Source: Apoda limacodes
Lineage: Eukaryota; Arthropoda; Insecta; Lepidoptera; Limacodidae
Assembly (NCBI GenBank): GCA_946406115.1
Contig: OX291544.1
Location: 10,974,001-11,038,000 of the forward strand
Direction of reading: 5' to 3'
Length of the DNA: 64,000 bases
Positions 40,260 to 51,910 of this stretch are shown piece after piece. Position 1 is the first letter of the stretch. Each line of letters begins with the position of its first letter. The notes below the pieces were generated by a model. The model saw only the letters and a program-made list of their open reading frames with translations. It was not told where the DNA came from and did not search any database. The translations under genes were made by a program, and so were the position numbers.

Positions 40260-42385
40260 TTTTTAGGAGCCATTTTAAGCCGAATAAGACATGGAAGCCA
40301 CACATTACATAAAGCTGTGGTAAAAACTGGAACTTCTAATCTGATTCGATATTTTTGTTAGTAAATAATGTATTACAAGAAGCAATATAGTGGTGTTTAT
40401 TAGCATAGGAATAGCTGCAGGGACTTTAAAAAGGATATAAAACTTTTTATTCCTTTTAAGAGTTTCAAAAGGAACTTTTAACTTACGACTCACGTCGTAA
40501 AGAAGAATTTTATTGTTTGTGCACATTAATAGTTTTATATCCAAAACGATCGTTTCCATGGTACTGATCTTCTACATTGCAACAGATTGATCCAAATTAC
40601 ACAACACAGCTAGAAGGACGGGGATAAACAAAGAACAGAATTTTGTCTTAGATCCTATATAAGAGTTTCTGTAAGAATCCCTCAGGGATGAGCCAATCAT
40701 GCGGGCTTAGCCACTGGCACAAGTTAGAGCTACAACAACCTACAAAGCATGCATTGATTTGATTTTAAAATGATCTATCTTTTCTCATTATAGGTACATA
40801 CACACTTGCAAGCAAGCAAAACTGGGCAAATAATTATAATTAAACATGACCATGCATGAGGCATACCTACTGACATTTTGCTCAAAATTTTGTTTGGCTA
40901 CGCTTTCAGCCTTAAAGCTTGGTCATTATTGCAGCCCTTGCTGTCCGCGCTATAAAGGCCTACGGCGCAGTCATTGCATACCAAAGCTTACATATATAGA
41001 ACTCAAAAAAAAAAATATATACTCGAATATTTATATTTAAATCGAACCTTATAAGGTCCTCTTTCCTCAAAGAAGATTGTCAAAATAATGATGACATTAC
41101 AAGCATTTTTGAGTCAAATCTTTTTACACCTATCTATTTTTGAAATAAAACTCGACAATAATGGATTTTCACAGGAAATTGCCGGTGGCAAAAACTCATC
41201 AGCAATAAAATTTCATACAACTTTGCTAGTGCCTATTCGAGTAACGCGCAAAATGGTCGACTTCGCTCAAGGTTATCAAAATAATGATCACATTACAAGC
41301 ATTTTTGAGTAAAATATTTTAGATACTTCGCGTAGCTATAATGTTAAAAACAATAAAAATTTTCATATAATTCATGTACCTACATATTCAAATCGTAAAA
41401 TCATATTTAAACTAGTTCCGGTTTTACAACTCAAAAGTTACCGAGCTTGAAGCACAAAATTCACGACATGAATAGAATTCAACTGCGCGGCGAAAAAGTT
41501 TTAAGTTTCCGAACTAACTTCGCAGCCATGGATTTTTGGCTGTGGATCTTTTTAGCCATATAAAGCAAAATTTTCCGTTCTAGTCTGGTTGAATACAGAC
41601 ACTTCATAGGTGTTCTTAGAAAGCTGTGAGTACGTTTGTAACGATATGTAAGCGATAATCGTAACGTAAGGACGCTTGTAACACCAGGAAAAAAACTCAA
41701 GCATATGGCAGCTAAGAAAGACACTGTTGGACAATTTGTCCTCATAACGGTCACCAAAGTAGACGTTTTAACTAAAATATGTATTCTCATTTCTAAATGC
41801 GCTCTTGGAAATCTGTACCAAGCTTCCGTTTTATTAACTTTTTTCATTGATTTTTATGTTTTAAATTACCCTATACTGTAGTCCTATGTATGTCTCAGTA
41901 TGATCTTTTTTATATTTGTGAACTAAAGGTCAGATAGTCGGACAGACAGAGGTCAGCGTAGACTTAGTAACAGAACTCTGTTAGTACCCTTTGGGTACAG
42001 AATTCTAAAACAAAAAAAAATGATGATGAATATTTCTTCAGATTCACAACGCACTCAACAAATTTAAAGAGAAAGTCGTCGAAACCTGACCCTCGTCTTA
42101 AATAACTTAGGCAGCGCGAGCCTTCAAACTTATAATTTTCGTTCTTGAACAGCACTAGCATAATAAGTACTAGAAATTAGGTAAGGCGATTTAATGGCGA
42201 CCTTGTTTTTTCTTAAGAACTATATCACAAGACCGAACCAAGGGTGATCAGAGATTTAGGAACGTTTATTCTAATACGTAACCTACGTTACGTTTTAACG
42301 TAATACATTCTGTTGGATGTAAATTTTGTTGGTAGTAAAGCCTCTTAGAAAAGGTAAAACATTTAAATCTTTTTACGAATTCAGA
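40260..42385. other. Non-coding stretch with one direct repeat
   Basis: The phrase CAAAATAATGATGACATTAC plus AAGCATTTTTGAGT occurs at 41,080-41,114 and, with one change, at 41,276-41,310. A minus-strand open frame of 122 codons (41,479-41,847) has no recognisable domain. A GGTTCCGTACCC-type fragment sits at 41,925-42,010. Confidence 0.45.
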
Positions 42386-42389
42386 ACAA

Positions 42390-42701
42390 TTAAGGGACTA
42401 ACATAAGTGAAAGTGGCGCCCTCACTACATTTTTTAATTTCCATTAAATTAGAAAGTTTTATTTGCTAGATATCATTGACGTGCAGGCTGGAAAGTTCAT
42501 TTATGCTAAAAACGGCCACTTTAAACATAAATGAACTTTCTAGCCTACACATGCACAATATATAGCGACTAAAACTTTCTAAAAATAGCTTACTTGTACT
42601 TTAAACTTTCAATTTGAGCACTTTTTCAAAATTACTTATGTGATGAATACAAAATGAAAAATCTGATGGGGGCGCCACTTTCACTTATCTTAGCCCCTTA
42701 A
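42390..42701. mobile_element. Foldback MITE with about 35 bp inverted termini
   Basis: The left end TTAAGGGACTAACATAAGTG continuing AAAGTGGCGCCCTCA is mirrored by the right end (reverse complement TTAAGGGGCTAAGATAAGTG continuing AAAGTGGCGCCCCCA). Inside, GTGCAGGCTGGAAAGTTCAT at 42,481-42,500 is mirrored at 42,529-42,555, and TTAGAAAGTTTTA at about 42,448 is mirrored at about 42,570. Most of the element can therefore fold on itself. Length is 312 bp with no coding capacity. TTAA at both outer edges may be part of the TIR or a TTAA-type target duplication. Confidence 0.75.
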
Positions 42702-44035
42702 GGCACCATTTGCACAACCAGGCAACAAAAAAACACACTTGGAAAATTTACCCCCTTTTTTCAATGTTTTATCTTCTGATTTCGCTATCGTTTACTTGCA
42801 TATTTCGCTCTTATTTTCCCATACAAATTAAAGTGCACTAATTATCCATAACTATAACTTTCGCAACCTGGATTACGTTATTATTATATATTGCTAATTT
42901 AGTCAAAGTACTTAGAGCTCGCCCCGCCCGGTATATGCCTATATCATCTTACATAATGGTGACTGTTCAGAAAATCTATCAAGGGCTATCGCATGATGTT
43001 ATATATTATAAATACAAAATAAATATAACTGTAAAAAAAAAACAATAAATTTCGTCCACCAGTAATATAACTTATACGTCAGTAATTTTTAGTTTTACCC
43101 AATAGCAGTATCAGGGGAAGCTTCCCCACACTTTTGCCTTAACACACTTTCGTCGTCTGTTATTGGCAAATATGACTTATCTACTTATATTAAGTACTTT
43201 TCCATAATCGCAAACAGCACACATTCATGAAAATGCCAGTGAATTACCAAAACAACTAGAGTTTATGTTGGTTTTATACATTTAATTAATTTACCTACTT
43301 CTGTTTCAAAATGTTTTTAATACTTATTAAACTAAAAACTACATCGAACTGATTTTCATTTCGATGCACTGCATCCATAGACATAGAGAACTGGACAGTG
43401 CATTTCCTAGCAAGATGTGAAAAAAAGGGTCATAGAAGTGTGACATAGACGAAGCGAAACTGAGGTCTCTTTCTGACATGTTTTAATAAACGTAAACAAA
43501 CAAAATAGCAGACCTTGATAGAAAGACTGCAAGTTCGCTTTGTCTCACTAAAGGATGGTCAATTTCATGAGGCTATTACAGACCCCGGAAGTCTGGAAAA
43601 GCATCGTATGGGGAATCTTGCAATGCGCCAAAAACGTCATTGTAGAAAAATGTTCTACTGGGTTATTTTGAAGAATGTGCAAATAAACTTAAATTATGGT
43701 CGTGTTTGATGCTCACACCAAATTTACTATAATATTTATTTTTCTTGTGTTTTATTTTTTCAGACGTGGATAAATTCTTGTATGTTACTGCACAAACGCG
43801 CCATGTTGTATCGTTACTCACTTCGCTCCTAACAAAAGCAGCGTTCACGTTAGTTATTTTAATTTCACAACAGTTGCATAAATAAAAACTTCGGTTTATT
43901 TAATAATTAACTGGTATTTTATGTAATGGTGATATTGAAAATAACGGTTATTTTTTTTATGAGCGACATATTGTTTGTTACTTACATTTACGATAACGCG
44001 TTTAAACTTAGTCTTATGATAAATGATAGGATCTG
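42702..44035. other. Non-coding stretch, nothing recognised
   Basis: AT-rich. The open frame at 43,515-43,709 (plus) is 64 codons without a recognisable motif; I treat it as chance. Confidence 0.4.
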
Positions 44036-44037
44036 AA

Positions 44038-44366
44038 TCAGATTAATTAGCATAGGGGAAAAACAGTCTTATGACAGATTCCCTCCAAAAAAATTTCAAG
44101 TCTATAGCGGACTTATTTAATTCGAGGACTTATGAAATACGAATGGCTAATACGAAATCATAGCTTGAAAAAAAAAAAAAGTACAGCGCCATCTACTATC
44201 AGATTAATTAGCATAGGGGGAAAACAGTCTTATGACAGATTCCCCCCAAAAAAATTACCAAATTTCACGTCTATAGCGAACTTAATTTATTCGAGGACTT
44301 ACAAAATGCGAATGGCTAATACGAAATCATAGCTTGATAAAAAAAAGTACAGCGCCATCTACTATC
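44038..44366 (+). repeat. Tandem duplication, two 161-165 bp units
   Basis: Unit 1 starts TCAGATTAATTAGCATAGGG at 44,038 and unit 2 at 44,199. Each continues with ACAGTCTTATGACAGATTCC, GTCTATAGCG, TTCGAGGACTTA, GAATGGCTAATACGAAATCA, an A-run, and AGCGCCATCTACTATC. The copies differ by several substitutions, a small insertion and A-run length. The unit ends in the GCGCCATCTA phrase common at the ends of lepidopteran mobile elements. Confidence 0.85.
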
Positions 44367-44561
44367 TCCAAATTGAAGTAAATGCCATAAAAGAATAATT
44401 GAAGTGTTAAAAAAAATTAATCATCCAAGACTTAAAATACTTCTTCTGCAATTCAAGTAAAAATAACCTATAAGTACATACATTAAAAAGTTTACAATTA
44501 AGAGGCAGTACTACGTGACAGGAAACTTGAGTAAAAACAAGGATGTCGCGATATGTTACTG

Positions 44562-45160
44562 AGGCTGCGGTCCGAATTGCGCTCACAAGACTTACGAGCG
44601 TAGGCACGCTTATGAGTGGACCGAATTGAAATTCGCACTTATGGTCGTGAGTGACGTTTTCAAATCGGACCAGGCGTAAGCGCGCTCAAAAGTTAACCTA
44701 AAATTTATTTTCAAGATTTCCTTATTTTCGTTCTTAGATATAGTTATTTCTATAGTTTTACCTCGCATATTTCAAGGCAAGCTCTGTGTACGGTAGAAAA
44801 TTTAAATGGTATTTAATTAATAACAACTGAAATGGTTCGAGGCATTGACTCTATATTTTGAATTATGTACTCTTATATTATGTTGCATTTACAGGTTTAC
44901 CATGGAGTAACAGTTCGAAAGTTCGCGCCAAAAAAAACAATAACAAAAAAACCTTCATGTGTCAGTTTGACGTTTGCTGACCGTGCTTACGAGGCCTTTC
45001 CTCTTCACCGAAGGCACTGTTAGCTCGCGGATATGACATCACTAATGACGTCATATTACTCAAGAGGCAGATTTGTAAGTGCCGTGAGCGCAATTCGAAC
45101 CGACTTATGGGCGCGCCGATGGCGCTATCGGCACTTTCGGCGCAATTCGGACCGCAGCCT
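44562..45160. mobile_element. Candidate 599 bp MITE with 21 bp perfect inverted termini
   Basis: The left end AGGCTGCGGTCCGAATTGCG plus one further matching base is perfectly mirrored by the right end CGCAATTCGGACCGCAGCCT (45,141-45,160). A subterminal motif GAATTGCGCTCAC on the left is mirrored again at 45,082-45,099 (GTGAGCGCAATTCGAACC), and GGACCGAATTG recurs at 44,619. The interior has no coding capacity. The flanks show no obvious target-site duplication, so I cannot name a superfamily. Confidence 0.7.
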
Positions 45161-46165
45161 GAGTGTACGTGAGTAGTGCAGCTACATCTCAACTCACTGA
45201 CATTTTTATTGAGATACATAAAATAAATTAAACATCACTGCTATCAAAAAATGCCTTTTCTCAGTATTTAAAGCACTATCACGTCTATGCTTTAGCAAAC
45301 TTGTAAACTAATAGCACTTAGAACTTTAAAGATTTCTTTGAACAAGTAATTTTAGTCGGATCTGCTCAGCGGATCCGTAGAACCTTTGCCAAAAATAAAT
45401 AAATCTATGCAGAATAGCCTCTTAAGAACTCGACAGAGTGTTTTGTTTTTTGTGATCATAAATCTCATCTTAATATATTACCCAAATAACCTTATTTTTT
45501 ATAAGTATAGGCATTTAGCCTAATCATAGTTTTCTTGATTTTGTGTTTACAAAAAAATGACGAAAAAATTGCGTGCATTTGGGATAAATGTGTTCTTCAA
45601 GACCTTTAAAGATAGTTCTATGATCAAAACTGAATCCAAGCCCACATGCAGTGTTCCTGACGTCCACTAGCGCCGCCAATGGTCAATTATGATTCAAGCA
45701 AAGCAAATTTCGAAAAATGTGCATCTACAGAAAGATATTGTTGTTTTTTTTTCAGTGCTGACTATGCAGTTGGCTGATGCAGTCATTACTGCTCCACCGG
45801 ACTTTTGGGGCGAGACTCTGAAGCCTAACAATAGTTTTTCGACCGTGTCGTGGTCGGTCAGGGGGGATGGTAGCCTATGGATTGCACAATTAGGCGGTTC
45901 GGAATATATAACCAGTTATAAGCTATATTTAGAACGCTTTTTATTGTTTCTAGGATGAATATCTGAGTTATGGATAGCAATATCTACTAGAAACGGTTAC
46001 TTTTACTAGCTAATTTTAAAATTTAAATTAGCTTTGTTTAAATAGGAAATCATAAATGACCAGTGGCGGCGGCGCTAGGGTACGTCCGCTTTATGTCTTT
46101 TTTTTTAAAATTAACTAATAAGAGTTCAGAATGTGCTCATTAAAACTATTCATCTGATTTCGTGC
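45161..46165. other. Non-coding stretch with one exon-like frame
   Basis: At 45,740-45,758 a T-rich run ending in CAG precedes an open frame to 45,958 (VLTMQLADAVITAPPDFWG, then FSTVSWSVRGDGSLW). The protein is unrecognised and no matching donor or partner exon was found. It may be a decayed mobile element fragment. The remainder is AT-rich. Confidence 0.3.
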
Positions 46166-46174
46166 CCAAAAAAT

Positions 46175-46430
46175 TGCTAATAGGACCCTATTACTAAGCC
46201 AACGCTGTCTGTTTGTCTAACCGACCTTTAAAGGGATCTTTTACATCCTAGGTAGAAGGCTGAAATTTTACAAAATATTTGTTACGACTATGATGGCAGA
46301 TTTACCTGTAATTTAATTTTCCTGTATCTTAAACTTCAGACCTGCAGTTATTAGTCTGAGCTCTAAAGTATAACAATAATAAAAAAGGGCTAATTGAGAG
46401 TCGGGCGCGAGTTAGACTCTCACTTGCCGC
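46175..46430 (-). repeat. GGTTCCGTACCC / AAGTGCGAGTCGGAC interspersed repeat, diverged copy
   Basis: On the plus strand it reads TAGGACCCTATTACTAAGCC, GCTGTCTGTTTGTC and, at the far end, GGCGCGAGTTAGACTCTCAC. This is the same order as the reversed family at 29,998-30,290, with a different middle. Confidence 0.6.
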
Positions 46431-46439
46431 ACTCTACGT

Positions 46440-46615
46440 GGAAGTCGATTATAGTTATTTCTGCTGGACCTTTCAAATGTTCCAGGATAAAAAGTAGTCT
46501 ATGTCCTTTTCCATTTCCTCAACTATATTTGTGCCAAATTTCAGCCCAATTGGATGCTTTGTTGTTACATGAAGGAGGGACGACCAAACAAACCCACTTC
46601 TGAATTTATAATAAA
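46440..46615 (+). repeat. Fragment of the CTAGCTTTTACC interspersed repeat family
   Basis: The phrases GGATAAAAAGTAGTCTATGT, CCAAATTTCAGCCCAATTGG and ATTTATAATAAAAGTATAGA match the middle and 3' end of the family at 52,150-52,410. Confidence 0.65.
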
Positions 46616-46719
46616 AGTATAGATGTTATTTGCCATATTGTATTTAGTAAACATAATATATACCTACAGTGTTTGCGTTTGATTTGTAAGCAAATTTAAA
46701 AATAATATCAACCAAAAAC

Positions 46720-46930
46720 AAAATGATAAGTCGTATAAACAACAAAGAGAAGAACTAAGTATTAAGCGAGAAAGAGTTAATTAAAAGACCGTAGCTTTAA
46801 GCGAGCGTGATGATGAATATTAATAGTTTATGCAGCCGCCGCCGTCACAGAGCGACGGCGCAACATGTCAACCGTTTGTTTTCTTAAATGGCAAAAACAA
46901 CGCATTTGCCGACATTCTCTAAGAAACTCT
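46720..46930 (+). repeat. Diverged dispersed repeat, copy 1
   Basis: AACAAAGAGAAGAACTAAG, GTAGCTTTAAGCGAG, AATATTAATAG, CCGCCGTCACAG and CCGTTTGTTTTCTTAAATGG reappear, with differences, at 47,540-47,725. A related fragment with GCCGCCCGTTTCC is at 49,480-49,590. It includes a small GCCGCCGTC...GACGGCG hairpin. Confidence 0.5.
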
Positions 46931-47539
46931 TTAATTTTCATTTTCAAACTACACTCCGAATACTAAGTAGGGTATAATGTTATAAAGGGATTCGTTCTTA
47001 TAATAATTTTAGTAGGTTCTTATTTTAACAATAAATTTTTGCCATGCCATTGCCATGGTTAAAAACAGTATGTTAAGAATTAAATTCTTATACCATTATT
47101 TAAATTTTGTGATAGTATAGTGAAAAAAAAATAGTTACTATAATAGCAAAAGATATAGAAACCGAGTCTTATGCAAAGCTAATTATTGTATATAGTATTG
47201 TACACGTTTTATTCCGAATTATACACGTTTTATACCGTATTGTACGTTTTTCATTCATCTACCTTACCTTGTAATAATTACATATTAATATGAAATTCAT
47301 GAACAATTTTAATCAAACTCTTGTTTACTTTTAGACAACACTTAAAAAAAATAATTAATTGCGTTGAATTTGACTCCATAGTTCATTGACATGCAACCAT
47401 GTGATTTAAAACATTTTTGAACCCCACAACCTAGTTTCACGACTTAATTAAAACACATTTCATTCTAAGCTTGTAGGTATTCAATTAAAAGGCAGAGTTT
47501 ATTTTAAAGCAGCCAAAAAAATTGCTAATTTTGAAGAAC

Positions 47540-47725
47540 TACATAGAGAACAGCTAAGTAGCAACAAAGAAGAGTTGATTAAAGAAGCATAGCTTTAAGC
47601 AAGAACTGTAATAATAAATATTCTACGAATAACGCGGTCACGATCTTTAAAAAAAAGAGGAAAACCCGACGCTCAGTGCAGCATCGCCCGTTTGTTGTTT
47701 TAAATGGCACAAAGCAAAGCGGCCA
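47540..47725 (+). repeat. Diverged dispersed repeat, copy 2
   Basis: This copy carries AGCAACAAAGAAGAGTTGAT, ATAGCTTTAAGCAAG, AATATTCTACGAATAACGCG and CGCCCGTTTGTTGTTTTAAA in the same order as 46,720-46,930. Confidence 0.5.
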
Positions 47726-48324
47726 AGCTCACTCCACTTAGGAACTCATAATTTTGATTCGTTCTGTGAATACTAAATACAAGACAATACCAAAAGTATT
47801 TGTATTTCTTGAAAAACATAACATATCTGTGTGAGGTAGATTAGATAGTAATAAAACTATAGCGAGGTGCGTGTAAAACTTTCTAGCCCTAATAGTCTTC
47901 GAGCTTAGCCGTAAACAAACGGACATGGCGAAACCATAAGGATTCCTTGTTGACTACGGAACCCTAAGATTAATTTTAAATACAATTTCTCACAAAACAT
48001 TATTCAACTGACTTAAATAAACAGACATAAATTAAATAATTTACTAGCACATCCTTCTTCGAACTGCTGAAGATTAAGTAGTAGAGAATATCTCTACGAA
48101 TAAAACCTTACTTTACCCTTGGCCAAAATTAAGTAATGTACTTCCGAGACGCCACCGCACATTGGGGCCAATGTAGGCTATCGGTGATATAAATTAATAT
48201 CATCTTTTTTCTTGTAAACAATTGTTTATTTATAAGAAAATATAAATTTTTTTCAACAGTTAGTTTTTCAAAACCAAAAATAACTTAAGATATTTTTTTT
48301 AAATTTTTTTTTTTCGTAGCTGCT

Positions 48325-48480
48325 ATTCAAATCAAATCAAACTTTATTCAAATAGGTTTCTAAGAAGACTTTTAAATCGTCAATACAATTTAAACAATGT
48401 TAATTTCTGCCAAAAAGAGCTGGCAAGAAGTTCCATTAAAAGTAATAATACAGTACTTTGTCAATTAGCCAAAGAGTATA
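48325..48480 (-). mobile_element. Non-LTR type 3' tail, inverted copy
   Basis: The plus strand reads AATCAAATCAAACTTTATTC, then GACTTTTAAATCGTCAA and AGCTGGCAAGAAGTTCC. This is the reverse complement of the 3' tail pattern at 50,350-50,537 (CGCCGG...TCTC, TTTGACGATTC, TTATTTGAATAAA, TTTGACTTTGAC). A 5'-truncated insertion on the minus strand. Confidence 0.65.
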
Positions 48481-48489
48481 CAATATATA

Positions 48490-49040
48490 CTGTACACTAA
48501 TTAGGTAATAAAAAAATAAGTTAGTAAGCTACTAAAAACAAAGTCAAGCATGTCATTATTATGTTTTTTTTTTTATGTAGTATAGGGGGCGCACCATGTG
48601 AAGCGTCAAATATCGTCGATCGAGTGAAGGAATTTAGATATTTAAGAGAATTCCGATATTTAATAGTACTAGTGGCATTAGCGCATTACATATGATATTG
48701 ACCAAAGTTTGTCTAGAGCATATGAAATTTTAAACACTTATGTCTGTAACTAATAAATAATAACTGGTTAATAAAGAAGAAATCGAATAATAATAATAAA
48801 ATGTTGGTTTTAACGTTGCAAACTTGGTCCTTCTACTGCAACGAAGATGTACCAAAATTAAAGAAAAAAAAAAGAGAGCAAAAAGTTACGCACTTTTGAC
48901 TTCAGAATCGTAATGATGACATGCTGAACTTATGTTATAACACATATGTGCTTAACTCATTGCTCTTATGGCATTTTTTCTTCGAGATACTTGGAAGAAA
49001 AAATCATATTTCTAAATATTAATATATCGTCTCCGAAAAT
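48490..49040. other. Non-coding stretch, nothing recognised
   Basis: AT-rich, with short A and T homopolymer runs. No open frame of interest. Confidence 0.4.
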
Positions 49041-49041
49041 A

Positions 49042-49121
49042 TTGTTTTTTATATTTTTATATTGAATAATATATACCACAGTTGTTTTTTATATTTTTAT
49101 ATTGAATAATATATACCACAG
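49042..49121. repeat. Exact 40 bp tandem duplication
   Basis: Two identical 40 bp units, each starting TTGTTTTTTATATTTTTATA and ending ATATACCACAG, sit head to tail. Confidence 0.95.
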
Positions 49122-49129
49122 TATTAATA

Positions 49130-50345
49130 CCAACTATAAGTAAACAATGTAAAAATAACTTTTTCAATGAAATTAATACAACACCTCAAACTTCGACCAA
49201 AATTAGTTAAAATAATTTTCGATATTCAGAATTCACTGAGAATGTATAGTTTTGGCTATCACAACAAAGTAATGCGAGTCACAGGTAACGCAGCCTGGGT
49301 ATTTTGTATTAGAAAACATCTTCAACTAGACATAACCAACGTAAATGACCCACTACCCCCATTTTTCAAAAATGACCTTTCTGACCTTTCTATCACCGAT
49401 AGTACATATTGGCCCTAATTTGCGCCATGCCATGCCGCCACCTACGGTATATTTTACTAAACACAAATTTATGAGCACCGTCATGAATATTCAACGCATA
49501 ACGCAGCCACAATCCCAGAGCGAGACACGATACGACACTGTGTACCATCGCCGCCCGTTTCCCGACTCAAACGGCAAAACCAACGTCGCTCGCCCCTTAC
49601 TAACTTATAATTTTCATTTCTGAACAACGCTGGGAATACCAAGCGCAATGAAACAAAAATGCTTGAGATACTTTAATTTTTAAGAAAATTTATTAACTCT
49701 GCTCATAAAGGCTGAAAACGAAACAGTTTCCAAACTAGCTAATTAGCGTGGCTCTACTCGTCTTAACAGGTTAGAACTTTTTGGAAATAATTTTAAGGTT
49801 TCGTAATTACGTAACATTTGTTGCTTCGTCATGTCTGTCTGTCCGTATGTCAAAACCATTTACTCACGACGTATGGGACAAATTCCACATTTTGCTTCTG
49901 ATGCAGTGTTAGGACATTAGGCTCGCCTTTTATCACGAAGGGCCAAAGCGGTTGGTGAAACGTGGCTGAACCTACATTATTTTACCCCCCTTTTAGGGAT
50001 AAAAACCGGGAACATATACATGCATAAGTTAAAGGAAATATGACAAAGTTCTAGACAGTTGTAACAAGAAATATTATAGTTTTTTTGACATTGTGACGTC
50101 GAAGCCATTTTTTTTTTCGATTACCAAGTCAACCAAACAAATTATACACGCACTTTCCCGAAAGATACTGTATTTTTCATTACTATCATCATACTATCAT
50201 TTCAACTATGTAAATGATAAAAATCCTTGGGAATGATGATGCTCAATTACAGGATGCACAGGTTAACCAAATTAAAATGGAAATAACATAAAATTGTACG
50301 ACTAAAATTTTTTTATTTAAAACATTAATTGTATTTTAGTTTATT
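49130..50345. other. Non-coding stretch, nothing firmly recognised
   Basis: The open frames at 49,167-49,418 and 49,345-49,623 (plus) overlap and lack a recognisable protein. A small GTCTGTCTGTCCGTATGTC run at 49,830-49,852 is a fragment of the GGTTCCGTACCC family. Confidence 0.4.
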
Positions 50346-50349
50346 TGTA

Positions 50350-50537
50350 TTATTGATAGTGTTTTTAAAAGAGTAACTATCGAGTTTCTCGCCGGATTCT
50401 TCTCGGTAGAAATCAACAACATTGTGAACCGGCGGGAAGGTAGGAGGGTTCAAAAAATAATATTTTATAACTTTGACGATTCAAAACTGATTGTAAAATC
50501 CTTATTTGAATAAACCATTTTGACTTTGACTTTGACT
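50350..50537 (+). mobile_element. Non-LTR type 3' tail with TTTGAC repeats
   Basis: The sequence GAGTTTCTCGCCGGATTCTT, AACCGGCGGGAAGGTAGGAG, TTTGACGATTCAAAACTG and TTATTTGAATAAACC is followed by a (TTTGAC)n tail. This matches a lepidopteran retroelement 3' end ending in short tandem repeats. Only the 3' end is present. Confidence 0.7.
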
Positions 50538-50605
50538 TCAACCCTTTATTATTTGCTATCCTTCACTCATCGTGTATGCAACTTATGTGTTCTTATGAAA
50601 AAAAT

Positions 50606-50925
50606 CGGCCAAGTGCGAGTCGGACTCCCGCACGAAGAGTTCCGTACCATTATCTATAAAAACGACAAAAAAAAATCACGTTTGTTGTATTGGAAATAAT
50701 TGTTTTAATTTAATTATTTATTTTTAAAGTGAATATTTAACTAAATATTCTGTGAATATTTCAAGCGTCTACCTGTTGCCGTTATCAATATGGAGCAAAA
50801 AAATCACTTTTGTTGTATGGGAGCCCCCTTAAATAATACTATTTTACGGACGGACGAACGGATGGACAGCGAATCTTAGTCTAGGGTCCCATTTTTTACC
50901 CTTTGGGTACGGAACCCTAAGGAGT
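50606..50925 (+). repeat. GGTTCCGTACCC / AAGTGCGAGTCGGAC interspersed repeat
   Basis: A well-preserved copy from CGGCCAAGTGCGAGTCGGAC to CTTTGGGTACGGAACCCTAA. It contains AAAAATCACGTTTGTTGTAT, GTTGCCGTTATCAATATGGA, TGGGAGCCCCCTT and GGACGGACGAACGG. Confidence 0.8.
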
Positions 50926-51264
50926 AGCGCTGATAAACGTGAAATGATATATTTTATATGCTTATAATTTTCTTAAACAACGAATTTTATTGAAACTCAC
51001 TGAAAGCTTACATCCTGGACTATGAGTTAGACGGACTTAGACTCAGATTTACAATGAGCCAAAAAAAAATTGTAATACCATTTTTTTTTAATGTTAATTT
51101 AGATATCCTAGATAAAAAACAAAAGTTCCATTTCAACGAACAAATCCAATGTACCATTATTAGTAAAATAAGGTTTTCACACAGATAATCTATTTATGCT
51201 TTCAGCGAAAGTAATTTACGGGATAAATATTCAGGAAAAACCCACTGAGTCAGCCACAAATACA

Positions 51265-51420
51265 AACTACATTTGCTACACATTTTTGGCAGAATATTTC
51301 CCGCCCGCCTAAATGTAACTAAACGACCCTCCTATGAATACTATGAGCCTAACCCAAAGGCAAATGTCGACACGCAATCGAGGTCGAGGGTAAAACCAAT
51401 CACGAGCAAGACAATTTTCT
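51265..51420 (+). repeat. Dispersed repeat, copy 1 (AACGACCCTCCTATGAATA)
   Basis: CATTTTTGGCAGAATATTTC, CGCCTAAATGTAACTAAACG, ACCCTCCTATGAATA, AAGGCAAATGTCGACACG and AAAACCAATCACGA recur in order at 63,405-63,556. Neither copy has coding capacity; class unknown. Confidence 0.65.
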
Positions 51421-51639
51421 GTTACATTTGTTTCAATCAATCAATCAATCACTGAACAATTCTTAAACAATATTTTAATGTTACAAAATTAACATTCAGA
51501 CTCACCTACTAGTATAAATTTTCGACAGGTTTACAACAACTAATACTATAACAATACATTTATTAAATGTATATTAAGCTATATCTACAGCTAGATATAT
51601 AAAAACACTTATTTAATTTTAAATAACATATAGGAAGCG

Positions 51640-51910
51640 ACACTAATTATTGTCAGACATTTCGATAGCGAGGCGCGGGTGAAATTCGCGACACGTAACA
51701 CGTCCGCCCTTTACGCCGTTTAGAGGTGTACTGGCTGACAGTAAAGGAAACTACTAAACTCGCCGTAGCAGAAGCTACGAACGTTCTACGGTGCTACGAA
51801 AGCTCGAAATTTAAAGCGAGGAAAAATTAGGCTAGCTCAGACCGCGCGACAGTTCATCAATTCATCCCCCTGCCCTTAGCGATACAACGCTATCTGAGCT
51901 GATTAATAGC
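51640..51910. other. GC-rich block of unknown nature
   Basis: This block is distinctly less AT-rich than its surroundings and has several CTACG repeats (GTAGCAGAAGCTACGAACG, TTCTACGGTGCTACG). It could be an interspersed element or a distal promoter or non-coding exon. I see no splice-site pair or open frame to decide. Confidence 0.25.

Noticed and set aside
41479..41847. Minus-strand open frame of 122 codons, among the longest in the window.
   Set aside because: No recognisable domain, no plausible splice partners, and composition no different from the surrounding non-coding DNA; consistent with chance.
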